A model generated the notes under the pieces. The model saw only the letters and a program-made list of their open reading frames with translations, ran no database searches and was not told where the DNA came from. A program made the translations under genes and the position numbers. Below, piece by piece: positions 40,245-51,900 of a DNA stretch of 64,000 nucleotides (within the stretch, counting starts at the first letter, position 1; every line of letters begins with the position of its first letter). Source of the DNA: Paenibacillus polysaccharolyticus (GTDB lineage: Bacteria; Bacillota; Bacilli; Paenibacillales; Paenibacillaceae); contig NZ_FMVM01000005.1 of the NCBI RefSeq assembly GCF_900102085.1, forward strand, positions 124,001 through 188,000. The letters run 5' to 3'.

Positions 40245-43200
40245 CGTCTCAGTGCCTCCATTAGTATGAGTTGTGCATCTACAATATCAACAACACCATC
40301 ACCGTTTATATCAGATCTCATCCAGTCTTCAGAAGAATTAAAGCCATTGTAGACATTATTTAATATCGCTTTTATCGTCGCCAGAACGTCTGCTCGATCT
40401 ACAGCCCCACTACCATTCGTATCTCCACGAAGAAGATTAGGGGATTTTAATGTTGGTTCAAAAACAAGATTGGCTGTTAATTGTTCACCCGTGACAAGTT
40501 CTCTTGAAGAACCAATATATGCTTTTTTAAGATTGTCATACAAGAGTGTTTGTTTCTTGCCGTCAATCACAACTGTTGCTTTACCCATATTGATCTCCGT
40601 ATAAATGGTGAACAATGAGAATCCTTGTGATTGCCGAACTTCATAACGATATCCAAGATCTTTCACACGAATGTTGATTACATCTGACAGTTCTTTATAG
40701 ACTATTTTTCCATTCTTATCTTCAAAAGCAGAAAGTCTATAACCAACTTTGATTGCCGTTTCGCCTGGAGCCAAAGCTTCAATGGTACCATCCTGTGAAA
40801 TCTTGATAATGTTCTGATTATATAGAACATCCCATACAATATCTTCTTCTTTTAAGTCCAATTCGCCACCCTGACGAAGACCTTTAACAGAAAGCACTGT
40901 TTTTCCGCCAATCCCAAGTTCGATCACATCAGGTTGATTCTGCGAGTTCTCAAGGTCAGATATAAGTTTAATACTCTCAAACTCTGACAATTCACGATTC
41001 ACAAGATAAACGGGAACAACCGTTTCGTTTCCAGCTTTGTCAACTGCTTTAAGCTGTAAAGTTTCGTTTGGTTCTTGACTTGAACTCTTACGATTAACGA
41101 CAAATGTCCCGTCTGGATGGATCACAATACCTTCTGAACTACCATCTAAAGTTAATGATGCAGATACCTCTGTTAGCCCATGGAAGCTATATCTTGAGTC
41201 CGCACTAACAAAAACAACTTGATTGCTGACTGTATTATCAACCGGCTCCTTATCAAGGCTTGGCTCTACTTCTTCACCTAAAAGTAATATCGGTGCACTT
41301 GTATCAACAGTAACACCTATTGCCCCTGATGATCTGCTACCTTGAATGGTGTCTCGATTTTCACTAACTGCAGTAAAGTCAATCAAATTCTCACCGTCTT
41401 CAAGGTTTTCTTCAAATGACCAAACCGTCTTAAATTCTTCAGGCGTGTTCTTGTTTTCCTTGTTCAAGGTCAATGTCATTTTGACCGGTCGATCAAACGT
41501 GTACGTTGCCTCTAATTGTCCAGTCCTTAAATAATAATTTTCTTTTGATTTGTCGATATTGGTTTCAACACTGACAAGCTTAGGTTTACCCATGGCAGGC
41601 ATAACAAAGCTTTGCGATGATGCAACCTTGGTAGAGCTATAATATTCCGTAGCATTAAGTGCTGACTCGACAATTCTAACGGATTTTACTTTGATAAAAT
41701 ACTTCTTGCCTTCCTTTAATAGAGGGAGGTTGGTTTGGTCTTCTAATGGTTTCAACCTAATTTCGCTGTCTACAGGAAACTGACCAAAGGAATTCTCAAT
41801 CTCAACCCCGTTCTCATCTTCAATCGCCACAAAATAATGGGTTGCAGTTTGGTCACTTCCATTGATGTTAACTTTCACGTATCCATCTCCACTGTATTCC
41901 GCTGATACTGATTTAGGTTCTTGTGGAAGTAATGGATTGGTAAAAGTGATTGGAGATGCAGTGATCTGCTTACTCATTCCACCCAGATGGTTAACAAGCA
42001 TTGCAACCACATAATACTTCCCTTCAGGGAAAGACTCCGGAAGTGTAAAGACATGAGAACCTGATTTAATTTCATCCAGCTCAAGATTACCAATACTAAT
42101 TAATGATGATGTGTCTTGCATGTTATCTGATTCAATAGTTTGCATAATGGATGGGTCTTTGGTGACATAGACATTAACTGCTCCTGAATATGCACTTTGC
42201 CCGTCCGTTGTCCAAGACACATCAAGCTCACGGCTCGTATTATTACTATGCGTAGTTTTAATACCTGTAAGCTCCGGGATATTTTCAACACTGTTTACTT
42301 CAAAATTGTCAATATACACATTTGGTGTTTTCACTGAAATGGACCAGTTACCACCAACAATAAGTGCTGGATCAATCACTGAAATATACAACGTATTTTT
42401 ACCATTCATCGATTGAACAAGATAGTTTCCATTTCCCTTGTTATCGTCTTCAACCATTGTCAATTTATTACCCGCTGGATTAGTGACTATGATTTCAGAT
42501 GCAGAAGGTTTGACATGGCCACGAAGTGGGATTTCAAAGAGTAGTGAATCTTTTGATGCCGGGATCACTTCTTTTGTAATGCCATCTCCAGCTCTAGTTT
42601 TAACTATTTCCTTTGTCGTGAGCCTTCTCATATTCGTTCCATATAATGCAGTGGTAGGCACAAGATTTCCGCTCGCATCCAGTTCTTCCGAGTGAACATA
42701 GTGTACAGCTTTTCCTCTAGAAGCGAGATTGATGGAACTACCAAAGTTAAAATCGCCATCCCAATAATAGATAAAGCCAAATTTCACGCCAATGACTTTC
42801 ATGTTTGCACCAACAAAGTCAGATGAAACAGCTGCCTCAACGCCTCCAATTTCCTTTCCCCCTATGATGGGGACTGAAGTTGGAATATAGAATCCTGCGT
42901 ATACATAACCATAGAAATAATCTTCAGTAATTTTAATCGTTATACCACCACGAACCGCCCCGGCATGAATACTAATATTACCAAAGGCATTTAGCTGAAA
43001 TGGCGATATCCACTGAACATTCATTCCCGCTTCAAGATTAAGTAATCTTCCTTCATCGTCTTTTGCCAACCGACCCGTACCTTCAAGACTAAGACCGGAT
43101 AGTTTTGCCTCCAGCTTGAAGTCACCTACAATAACCAGATTTATTAATAACCTTGTTCGAAGATGAAGTGTGATGGGTGGAAGTTTACCGTCTGATGTTC

Positions 43201-45931
43201 CGGAAATGGTCTCTGCAAGATTTCCGAAACCTCCACCAAGCCCTGTCATAAATACATATGGCGTAACGATCGGAACTTTCGTCGTATTACTTGCTAAGAA
43301 GAATGTAAGTTCATCAAGCATGATACTTGGAACATTATTTATAGGAACCTCTTTAAATGCCAGCGAGCCTTCTACTTCTAGCATGGTAAGAGCGACTCCG
43401 TAATCCAGTTTATAGATTCCATCAATGGTATCTATTGTTACTTCCGCCATAGCACCTACTTTATTTCCTACTAATGGACCTAGTATATCTTCTGGCAGAG
43501 CTACAGCTAGTGTCGTATTAACACCAATAAAACCGATTTTCTTATCTTTGCTACCATAGCGGATATCACTAATCTCGGCAGTAAGGGAGCCCTTGTAGTC
43601 ATAATGCTCTTCACCTTTATTTTTATCTGCTGCTTTTAAAGGCATTGAAATCTTTCCGCCGAAGCTAATTCCAAAGTCTTCCTTATCCTGAGTCATGACA
43701 CCGTACTTGATATTGATTAAAAATCCTGCAATATTTTGTAGCATAGAACCTGCATCTCCAAATTTCAGTTCTAATGCTTTAGCCTCATCCTCGGAAACAG
43801 CTTCACCATCCAAGCTGTATTTCACTCCATTTTTAACTTCATAAAACCATTTATTATGCCATACATTAACAGAGTTTATGACTTTTATGGTGCCATCGCC
43901 TTCTAATTTTGCGCCAGCGTCCGTAACCGTCATCTTAAGTGGCGTGTTGCTATCATACGTCAAGATGTTGTTAATCGTAATGTCGCCATCGGCTTTACTG
44001 GCAGAGTAATATCGATTAACACCCGTACCCATTAACCTGACTTTCCCACGAACGGTCAATAGAATTTCGGTTTCATCTTCTTCATATTTTATATTGTTAT
44101 GAACAATACCATTTCTAGTGACGTTACCCTCGATGAATTTTTTCATTACATCTTCGTTTTCAAAATTAACATAATCATATAACTGTCTATGATTAGAAGA
44201 GTTTGTTAATCGAACTAGTGAAACAATACCGTAGCTTGCACTTTTATCCGCCAGATTATTGGTTACATCTAATTGAGTCGTAGAAATAATCTTTTCTTTA
44301 AACGCACTGATTAACTGTTGATTTGTAAATCTGAATTCAATGTTATATTTTCCAACGAGCAAATTTTCATTGGTCGAGAACGAAAGGGCTTGACCATCTT
44401 CAACAAAACTTATTTTTCTTTTGTCGATTAACGTAGTTGCGCCGTTTGATGCAGAGACAAGATAAAGATCCCATCCATCAATTCCTGTAATCGCTTGTTT
44501 CAATTCGTTCATATCTCCAGAAACGGTTATATTTTTGTCTCCTTCATGAAAAACTGCAGAAGGGAAAATATGTTTCATGGAGACATCAGGAAGTTCCCCT
44601 TTAATTGCGGGAATTAAAATGTTTGAATTCGCACTATACTCAACCAGTTTATGTGTGCTTGAATCCATAATTGCCGTTGCGTTTAACGAAACTATTAATC
44701 GCTTTGCTGTAATCATGGATTGTTTCTCTGCGATGATTTCTAGATCGGGAATGTCAAATACAGTACCAATGTTTAATCCACCAGAAATTCTTACCGTATA
44801 TTCTCTTGTATTCGTCGCTGTAAAAGTAAGTCCCTCATCGAGAGTAAGGGTAACCACCGGTTCGATTAGTTCTTTAGCTCCTGTAACACTATTATCAATG
44901 GTTACTGTTGCTTTAAACTTACCATCGTTTAGATATCCATCTTTGCTTTTATTCACTTGAACTTTATCTGTCTGGATCCCGATTGCTACCTCTTTCTTTT
45001 GTGTTTGATCAGAAAAGTTACCCACACCATATAACAATTCTGAAATTCTCACTCCCCCTGCCTCAATCGGTTTTTCATTCCAATAATATGCTGTCGCCGT
45101 ATCAGGCACTAAATATTTGTTTGAATAGTTCGTAAAGTCAACGTTAGGATTCGGTGTATAATCGTATCTTGTATTTGCAAGATTAACCCAATGTCCAACA
45201 ATAACTTTATCCACATTTACATCTTTGTTCCCACTCCAACCAGACAAAAGGGCGTAGGCCATTTTGTCTGAAGCTGAAAGAGAATCCACATATCTGATTT
45301 GTTGTGGCAGGTTTTCACCACTGTATTCTGTTTCCACGATGGTCGGTTGTTTTGGGTTCACAAGGACATGGGGTGCATCGATATTTGAACCAAGCGCATT
45401 ATCTAGAAGGAGACGAATACCTACCGTTCCCGCTTGGCTATTATTATTGACCACATCATATGAAATACCAACGTTTCCAACCCGCGAGTTATTAGGGTCA
45501 GTAGAAATGGAAACCTTTTGTGTGATTGTGTAACCCTTGATATCCCATGCAATCGTCAAAAGTCTATTTTGCTCAGAGACAACAGGTTCATGAAGCTTGG
45601 TATCTATTCCGAACCATCCATATTCCTGACCGAAAATATAATCTTTTCCATCGATACGAACGGTAGTAAATGATGTTCCATTGCTTCTTGCCGTATCTTC
45701 CTTATAGAGAAGCGGAATATTGTTGTCAAAAGCTTTTTGTGGATGACCATCCACGGTTTCAATCGAAAATCCACCCGTTTTTGAATTGATTGAATATTTC
45801 ATAAAGTCGTTTGCAATTGAATAATTCGCACTGCTTGCATCTGCACTCAATGGGAAACTTACAAGAGTGAATAGCATCGCTAGAATAAGGGATACAGCTA
45901 TGCCGCGTTTTAATCGACGATCAACCATCAT
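40241..45931 (-). CDS. Giant secreted protein with C-terminal dockerin
   Basis: 1896 residues. Signal peptide 1-32 (to ADA); a long N-terminal beta-rich half with no recognised catalytic motif; a central region around residues 880-1080 rich in Gly and beta strands (IKITEDYFYGYVYAGFYIPT); fibronectin-III/Ig-like domains about 1250-1600; a Big_2-type domain near 1690-1760; and a type I dockerin at the C-terminus with two calcium loops, DTNGSGAVDRAD and DINGDGVVDIVD. The ribosome binding site (GGAGG) lies in the last codons of the preceding gene, 3 bp from its stop. It should be exported and bound by a cohesin. No glycoside hydrolase or protease signature was seen, so a structural or adhesive role is more likely than a cellulosomal enzyme. 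Confidence 0.8.
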   Translation of the reverse strand: MMVDRRLKRGIAVSLILAMLFTLVSFPLSADASSANYSIANDFMKYSINSKTGGFSIETVDGHPQKAFDNNIPLLYKEDTARSNGTSFTTVRIDGKDYIFGQEYGWFGIDTKLHEPVVSEQNRLLTIAWDIKGYTITQKVSISTDPNNSRVGNVGISYDVVNNNSQAGTVGIRLLLDNALGSNIDAPHVLVNPKQPTIVETEYSGENLPQQIRYVDSLSASDKMAYALLSGWSGNKDVNVDKVIVGHWVNLANTRYDYTPNPNVDFTNYSNKYLVPDTATAYYWNEKPIEAGGVRISELLYGVGNFSDQTQKKEVAIGIQTDKVQVNKSKDGYLNDGKFKATVTIDNSVTGAKELIEPVVTLTLDEGLTFTATNTREYTVRISGGLNIGTVFDIPDLEIIAEKQSMITAKRLIVSLNATAIMDSSTHKLVEYSANSNILIPAIKGELPDVSMKHIFPSAVFHEGDKNITVSGDMNELKQAITGIDGWDLYLVSASNGATTLIDKRKISFVEDGQALSFSTNENLLVGKYNIEFRFTNQQLISAFKEKIISTTQLDVTNNLADKSASYGIVSLVRLTNSSNHRQLYDYVNFENEDVMKKFIEGNVTRNGIVHNNIKYEEDETEILLTVRGKVRLMGTGVNRYYSASKADGDITINNILTYDSNTPLKMTVTDAGAKLEGDGTIKVINSVNVWHNKWFYEVKNGVKYSLDGEAVSEDEAKALELKFGDAGSMLQNIAGFLINIKYGVMTQDKEDFGISFGGKISMPLKAADKNKGEEHYDYKGSLTAEISDIRYGSKDKKIGFIGVNTTLAVALPEDILGPLVGNKVGAMAEVTIDTIDGIYKLDYGVALTMLEVEGSLAFKEVPINNVPSIMLDELTFFLASNTTKVPIVTPYVFMTGLGGGFGNLAETISGTSDGKLPPITLHLRTRLLINLVIVGDFKLEAKLSGLSLEGTGRLAKDDEGRLLNLEAGMNVQWISPFQLNAFGNISIHAGAVRGGITIKITEDYFYGYVYAGFYIPTSVPIIGGKEIGGVEAAVSSDFVGANMKVIGVKFGFIYYWDGDFNFGSSINLASRGKAVHYVHSEELDASGNLVPTTALYGTNMRRLTTKEIVKTRAGDGITKEVIPASKDSLLFEIPLRGHVKPSASEIIVTNPAGNKLTMVEDDNKGNGNYLVQSMNGKNTLYISVIDPALIVGGNWSISVKTPNVYIDNFEVNSVENIPELTGIKTTHSNNTSRELDVSWTTDGQSAYSGAVNVYVTKDPSIMQTIESDNMQDTSSLISIGNLELDEIKSGSHVFTLPESFPEGKYYVVAMLVNHLGGMSKQITASPITFTNPLLPQEPKSVSAEYSGDGYVKVNINGSDQTATHYFVAIEDENGVEIENSFGQFPVDSEIRLKPLEDQTNLPLLKEGKKYFIKVKSVRIVESALNATEYYSSTKVASSQSFVMPAMGKPKLVSVETNIDKSKENYYLRTGQLEATYTFDRPVKMTLTLNKENKNTPEEFKTVWSFEENLEDGENLIDFTAVSENRDTIQGSRSSGAIGVTVDTSAPILLLGEEVEPSLDKEPVDNTVSNQVVFVSADSRYSFHGLTEVSASLTLDGSSEGIVIHPDGTFVVNRKSSSQEPNETLQLKAVDKAGNETVVPVYLVNRELSEFESIKLISDLENSQNQPDVIELGIGGKTVLSVKGLRQGGELDLKEEDIVWDVLYNQNIIKISQDGTIEALAPGETAIKVGYRLSAFEDKNGKIVYKELSDVINIRVKDLGYRYEVRQSQGFSLFTIYTEINMGKATVVIDGKKQTLLYDNLKKAYIGSSRELVTGEQLTANLVFEPTLKSPNLLRGDTNGSGAVDRADVLATIKAILNNVYNGFNSSEDWMRSDINGDGVVDIVDAQLILMEALRR

Positions 45932-45934
45932 TGC

Positions 45935-48900
45935 CTATTTCCCTCCTTTGTTTGAAACATATACAGAAATATTGAAATAATCACGCTTGTCCGTTTGAAT
46001 ATAGATGGTATACCAACCATTTGAGACATTATCAATGGTATACACTCCGTTTTTCTCCCGCAGGACCGTTCCTTTTGTTTTCATTTGACCTTGTGTTAAA
46101 CTGCCTTTTTCATAACGTGCATACGATACTCCAGCAAAGTTTTTCAGTGAAATCTCAACTTTGTTTCCAATCACCGTTGCAACATTTGAACTGTCAGGCA
46201 TGACTCCGTTCACAAGCGCTATGGTGTCATAAAGACCTACAAGACGAACTGTACGACGAATAGTCGTTTGATTTCCTGCGTCATCTCTTACTGTATAGTC
46301 TATATAGTAAGGATTAGAGCGATTAAATTCATTTGCCGAGATGTTGTCCGGATTAAATACTCGCCCGCCAACATCATAGTTGATGGTAACTTTGTCAGTT
46401 AAATCAACCTTTTTATTGGCAACCATATCCCATGCTTTAAAGTCAAGAAGCTTCGATTTATTATAGGCAATGGAAGCATCTTTTTGAGGAGTCATTCCCT
46501 CAATGAAGATGAGCTCTTCGCCATTTTCAAGTGTTAACTCCGGAGCTGTTTTGTCGATGAGACCTACGTCAACACCATACGAAGCCTGCTCTCCCGTTCT
46601 TCCTTGAAGATTAAATACATATAGTCCGTTGTTGCTATAGTTCATGGACTTATCTAGTTCCCAAACGTCTTTTCCTCCAACGGATTTCGTATCTTTATCC
46701 GTGGTTACAGTGACCGTGACATCCTGGTTTGTTATTGGATTTTTATCCGTTCCGACAACATATCCTTCTTCTTTTCCAGATGTATCAACGCCAACCGTAA
46801 TCTTATTTTGATAATCCTGTTCTACCCACTTACCAGCTTCGTTTTTCACAAGATATTTATAAGACCAATGAATTTCTTTAATCTTTGGTGCTCCTACTTC
46901 AATTCCTTCAATCGTTAGCAGTATTTTTTGCGTTAATCCTGTTTTGTCTCTAACTTGGAAGACATGCTCCCCATTCGTTTTAACATTGATGACCGTATCT
47001 TTATAAGACACCTCATCCCCATCTTCATTTTCAACCGCTGTTGAAAGTGCATATTCATATCCTTTATAAGAAACGGTAAGGTCTTTCATATTTCTAAAGA
47101 TGTCGAGCGGAACGCCATCACTGTCCCGAATTTGGTCAAATGACACATCAACGCTTAACTTATCTTTGGCTAATGTTGCGGTTGCGGTAACTTGTGGTGG
47201 TGAAGATACAATATTGGAAACGGTAATAATATCATGACCTTCGTTACCATAGTCATCGACAAAGGACATCGTAACTGTACCATTTTTTCTAAGGCGAACT
47301 GCTTTGGTACCAGGGATATGAACGATGTCCCTATAGGTCAAGCTGCCAACTGGCTCAACACCTGTGACCCGAATTGTTTTGATATCTTTGCTAAACTGTG
47401 TTAACTCCACATTGACACTTTGTGTAGTAATTTCAGTTGGTAGCGTGCTGTACGCTCTCGCAGTTGCAACTGGCGCTACTTTGTTAATATTTGAGACAGT
47501 TATTGGAGTAACCCACTTGTTTCCTGCGTAGTCATACGCTGTCACATAATAGATACCTGAGCTATCCAGTTCAACGACATATTCATTCTCAAGCGGCTCA
47601 CCTTTGAATGGGTACACGACATCGTCCTTCTTAACCTCTGCAAATGATATTTCACCTGAATCGTCTGTTAATGTGATCGTTGCGTGTATATTTTGATTCG
47701 TCTTTGCTGTGTTGGATAACACATAAGAGGTTTGACCTATCGTGTTGTCAAAAAGCTTATAGCTAACCGTTCGAGAATTTGTGTTTCCTGCCTGATCTCT
47801 AAACTCAAAGGTGAATGAATTAACATCTTCAGTTAGAATTCTTGAGAATGAAGCATTGTTATTAGTCATCGATAGAGTTTTCTGACCACTGATCGGCTTA
47901 ACGGTTGCCATTACTCTTCTATAAGCCTTGCCATCTTCAATTGGAACCCAATTCCCTAGATAGTTCTCGTAGGTGTATTCCACCCTGTAGTGTACGTCTT
48001 CTGCAATTGGCGTTGTATCAATATTTGAAATGGTAACGGGTACGGTTGTTTCTATTCCCGCTTTGTTTGTTACTTTGAAATATACCGTTGCATTCTGTTC
48101 AAATCTTTCGGTATGAGATGCAATGGAATCAATTTGCTCAAAGTTTATCCCATCATATGAACGTTCCAGTTTCATAATCCCGCTTTCCGGGTCAGATATT
48201 GAAAGCACTGCATTCACAATTTGGTTTGTTGGCTCAGTCGTTGAATACACCACATCAGTAACAGCTGCAGTTTCATCAACGACTGAGATAGCAACATACG
48301 CATCTTCCATCCGATCAGCTTCAACTCCTTCAGTTGTATAGACCTCGAAGTAAGCTGACTTGGTTGTCTTCCCATCTCTTAGCGCTTCAAATACAAGCTT
48401 GGAATAAGCCGTTCTTCCTTCTACCTCTGTAAATGAAGGATCAACTACACTTAGCTCCGTATTTAGTTCTAAGCCTGACAATACGGCATTTTCAACAAAG
48501 AAAAATTGTCCGGAATACTTAGGATTAGGATCAATCACATAGGTGAGCTTATCGCTTTCCGTATAGGATATAAATCCCCCATTTTGAATAGGAGCTCCAT
48601 TCTTCTCTACATTTCCTGTAATCTCAAATCCTTGAATGAATTCAACAGTAGGTGTGAACTTTAGAACACGATCCCTTCCAGCCTCATCCTGAACATATAG
48701 ACTAATTTCGTTATTGTTCTGAATAACCAGATCATGGTCTATCGCATACTCAACAGATGTTGTTAATAGCCCTGTATACAGTTGGTTCGACCTTGCCATT
48801 TCATTCACCTTATCACCCTCATTTGGTGCATTAGGCATGATTGTTACTGGAACATTGAATGTCACATTAACCGTTGAAGTCGTTTTGGTTATTTGAGGGT

Positions 48901-51900
48901 TTGCGTTAACACTTACAATGGATGCCTCCGCGTCCACCAAATTCACACTGGAGTCAACGAATACTTTTTCAGTAATATTGCCTGAGTTATCCGCTGCTTT
49001 AATCCCAATTGCATAGTTGCCACTTAGCCCTTTCAGATCAATCGTATATGTTGTCTGTTTGTTTCCTTCGCCATTAACGACGGGCTGACTACTTTGCATT
49101 TTTACTGATTTACTCGAATTAAACAGCTCATAATCTTCTTCAGTAAGAATATGACTGGCTGATGGATCTTTAATAAGTGCGAATGAAACAGTTGTGTCAC
49201 TCTTGTCCGAAACATCGACCGTGATCCGGCCATCTTGTCTTGCTCCATTGGTTACCATTTCGCTGGATGCTATTGCATTCGGAGCTGCCTTGTCAATATT
49301 CGAAACTGAAATCGGAACTAAAACCTGATTGCCAAGCTCGTCAGACAGTATCAGGTTTGTTGTAACGTTCTCGCTCACAGTTACTGTGAATGCACCGTTT
49401 GTATATGGAGAAACGGTGATTTTGTCCTGATCTTTTGGCTCAACCGTCAGTTTTGAAATGCCTGTCCCAACATCATTAGCTACTATTCTTGCCGTTACTG
49501 ATGAGTTGGTTGGTTGAATGGTGCTGTAGTCCGGTAATTCAAAAGTTGGTGCCTGGCTATCATATAAGATTTTGACAGGTCTTGTTTCTGTTAAAAACTC
49601 TGGCCTTTCGTCAGCAGGGTGATTTAAAAGTCCAAATTGAAGATATATTGTATTGATCCCTTCTTTGAGTGCCACCGGTGTATCTAGTGTAAATGCAAAC
49701 TTACCACCTGAATTATTGCTCTCTGTAAAAGTTGGAACTAACACACCCTGATCTGTCGGCATCCCGTCAATTGTTGCATAATAGACTGGATTTTGATATT
49801 TCGTTGCACTTTCAGAAGTCCAAGCTGCATGGGGTTCATATAATTCAACATCGACCTTATATGTGCCGTCATTGGTTGCACCCATTCCGTTTAGCGTCTT
49901 GGCTTGAGCATGTGCTAACGACTCAATTGTCGCAGGTCCCGACCTCATCCCAAAGTACGGGGAAATCTTTTTACTTTCCTTACCAAGAACATCCGTCGCA
50001 ACAACAACAATGCTATAAGCACCCGAAGGAAGTCCTGTCATTGTTAATGTTTGATCAACTTCGAATACACCTTCACTATTTGCTGTCAGTGTTAGCGGAT
50101 GATTCTGCGTATTCTCAATCTTCGTTTCTGTTTCTGGTTTAGCCAAATAATAACTTGCACTTGCAATACCACTTGCATCTGTCACTTTAACTCTAAATTG
50201 ATGCGTTGACTTGAAATGATCAAGCTGATTGCCAACGATATAACTAATTTCCGGTGCTTTATTGTCGTACGTGAACTCTCGAGTAAATTCTAATGAATTG
50301 CCAGAGCGTTTATCTTTAACTCGATATTCAAGTATATATTTACCGTCCATCAAAACTTCAGTTCCGCTGCTATTACGTTTTTCAGCTGCACCAACATCAT
50401 CGCTTGCATCATAGACAGTAAAGTTTTGTGTGAAGCTTGTTCCATTACGAGGATGAGAGACCCATCTATAGCTCGTTTCAATATTGGAATTACTTACATC
50501 AAATTTGATATCAAAATGTGTATTTGGTGAACCTGTATCCTTTGTAATAAGGGTGTCAGCAACAGAACCATTAAAGATCTGGACTGTTTTTGTATAGTAC
50601 TTTGACGCTTTTTCATTTCTTGAATCGTTACCTAATGAATCCACTGTGAAATAATATAGAGTCCCGTCAAAGCTATCACCTTTGGGAACAGATAATACAG
50701 CCGTTGAACTTTCACCTTTTGAATCTACAAATGCCCACTTGCCTTGAACTGAAGAAATTTCTTCTGATCCAAGTTTGATGTCATCTACAGGCGTATTAGG
50801 TGGTGAATCCGTACCGTTCATAAACGTATAATACGTTCTAGACCAACCGCCATTACTTTGTTGATAATCTTCCATTTCAAATCTATAGTCATTTCTTTTA
50901 CGAGACTGTGCATCTTGCGGCTTTACACTTTCGTGAACCGTTACACGCGGAGCCTGGTTATCTAATTTAATATGTTCAATCTCTGAGTATCCAGCATCTC
51001 CACCAAGTGAATTGTTAGCTTTATCCCATCCATACAAACGAAGCTTGAATTCGCCCTCTGTAGGATCAATTGGGCTTAAATTTGTACTAACACCTTTTAA
51101 TACCTCCGTACTAATAGGTGCTGTAACTTTCGTTGCGCTACCTAAACCGTCAAAGTTGGTTATTCTTGTTGTTGTCGGTTCATAGACATCCCCATTTTTC
51201 TTGTATAGCTCGTATGCCAAATAGTTTTGATTATCAATGGTATGAGCGACATTCCCCTCAGGATAGAGTGTTTCGCTAGCCACCATATAAAATTGATGCA
51301 CTTTCTTCACATTATTTTGAATGGAATTTTGACCTGTTAGATCCTGTCCATTTTCATCGGTAATTCTGATCGTTGGTGTTTTGGTGTCCACTTTATGAGT
51401 AGAAAAATAAAAACTTTGTGCTGAATTCGATTCTGGTGTGGGTCTCTCCAAATAATATGGCTGTTTTACACCCTTTTTCGTTAAAAAGGTAGATACATCA
51501 TTAAGCTGTAGCCTTATGCCCTCACTCTCCACTTCGCTAACATCCATGGGTACTTTCCCCGTAAACTGAAGCGTACCATTAGGTTTACCATCCTCCCCCA
51601 ATAATTTGGTCATGGTCAGATTAGTAAGTGGTGTTGTAGTACTATTCCCAAGATATAACACTGGTGTTGCTTGAAAATTAGTAATCAATTCTTCTTTAAT
51701 TTCTTTTGTCATCGTTTTTCTATGAATTGAAAGTGCATCAACGGTAATATTCACATCTGTTAATTTTCGATTTAGATATCGATTGTCAGTTGCATGCGAG
51801 AACGTAGCTGTTTCCGAAATATTTTCATTGCCTAAGTCATAGATGCTGCGATAGAACGTATATGTAACATCTTTATAATAGTAATCCGCTTGCCCAATTT

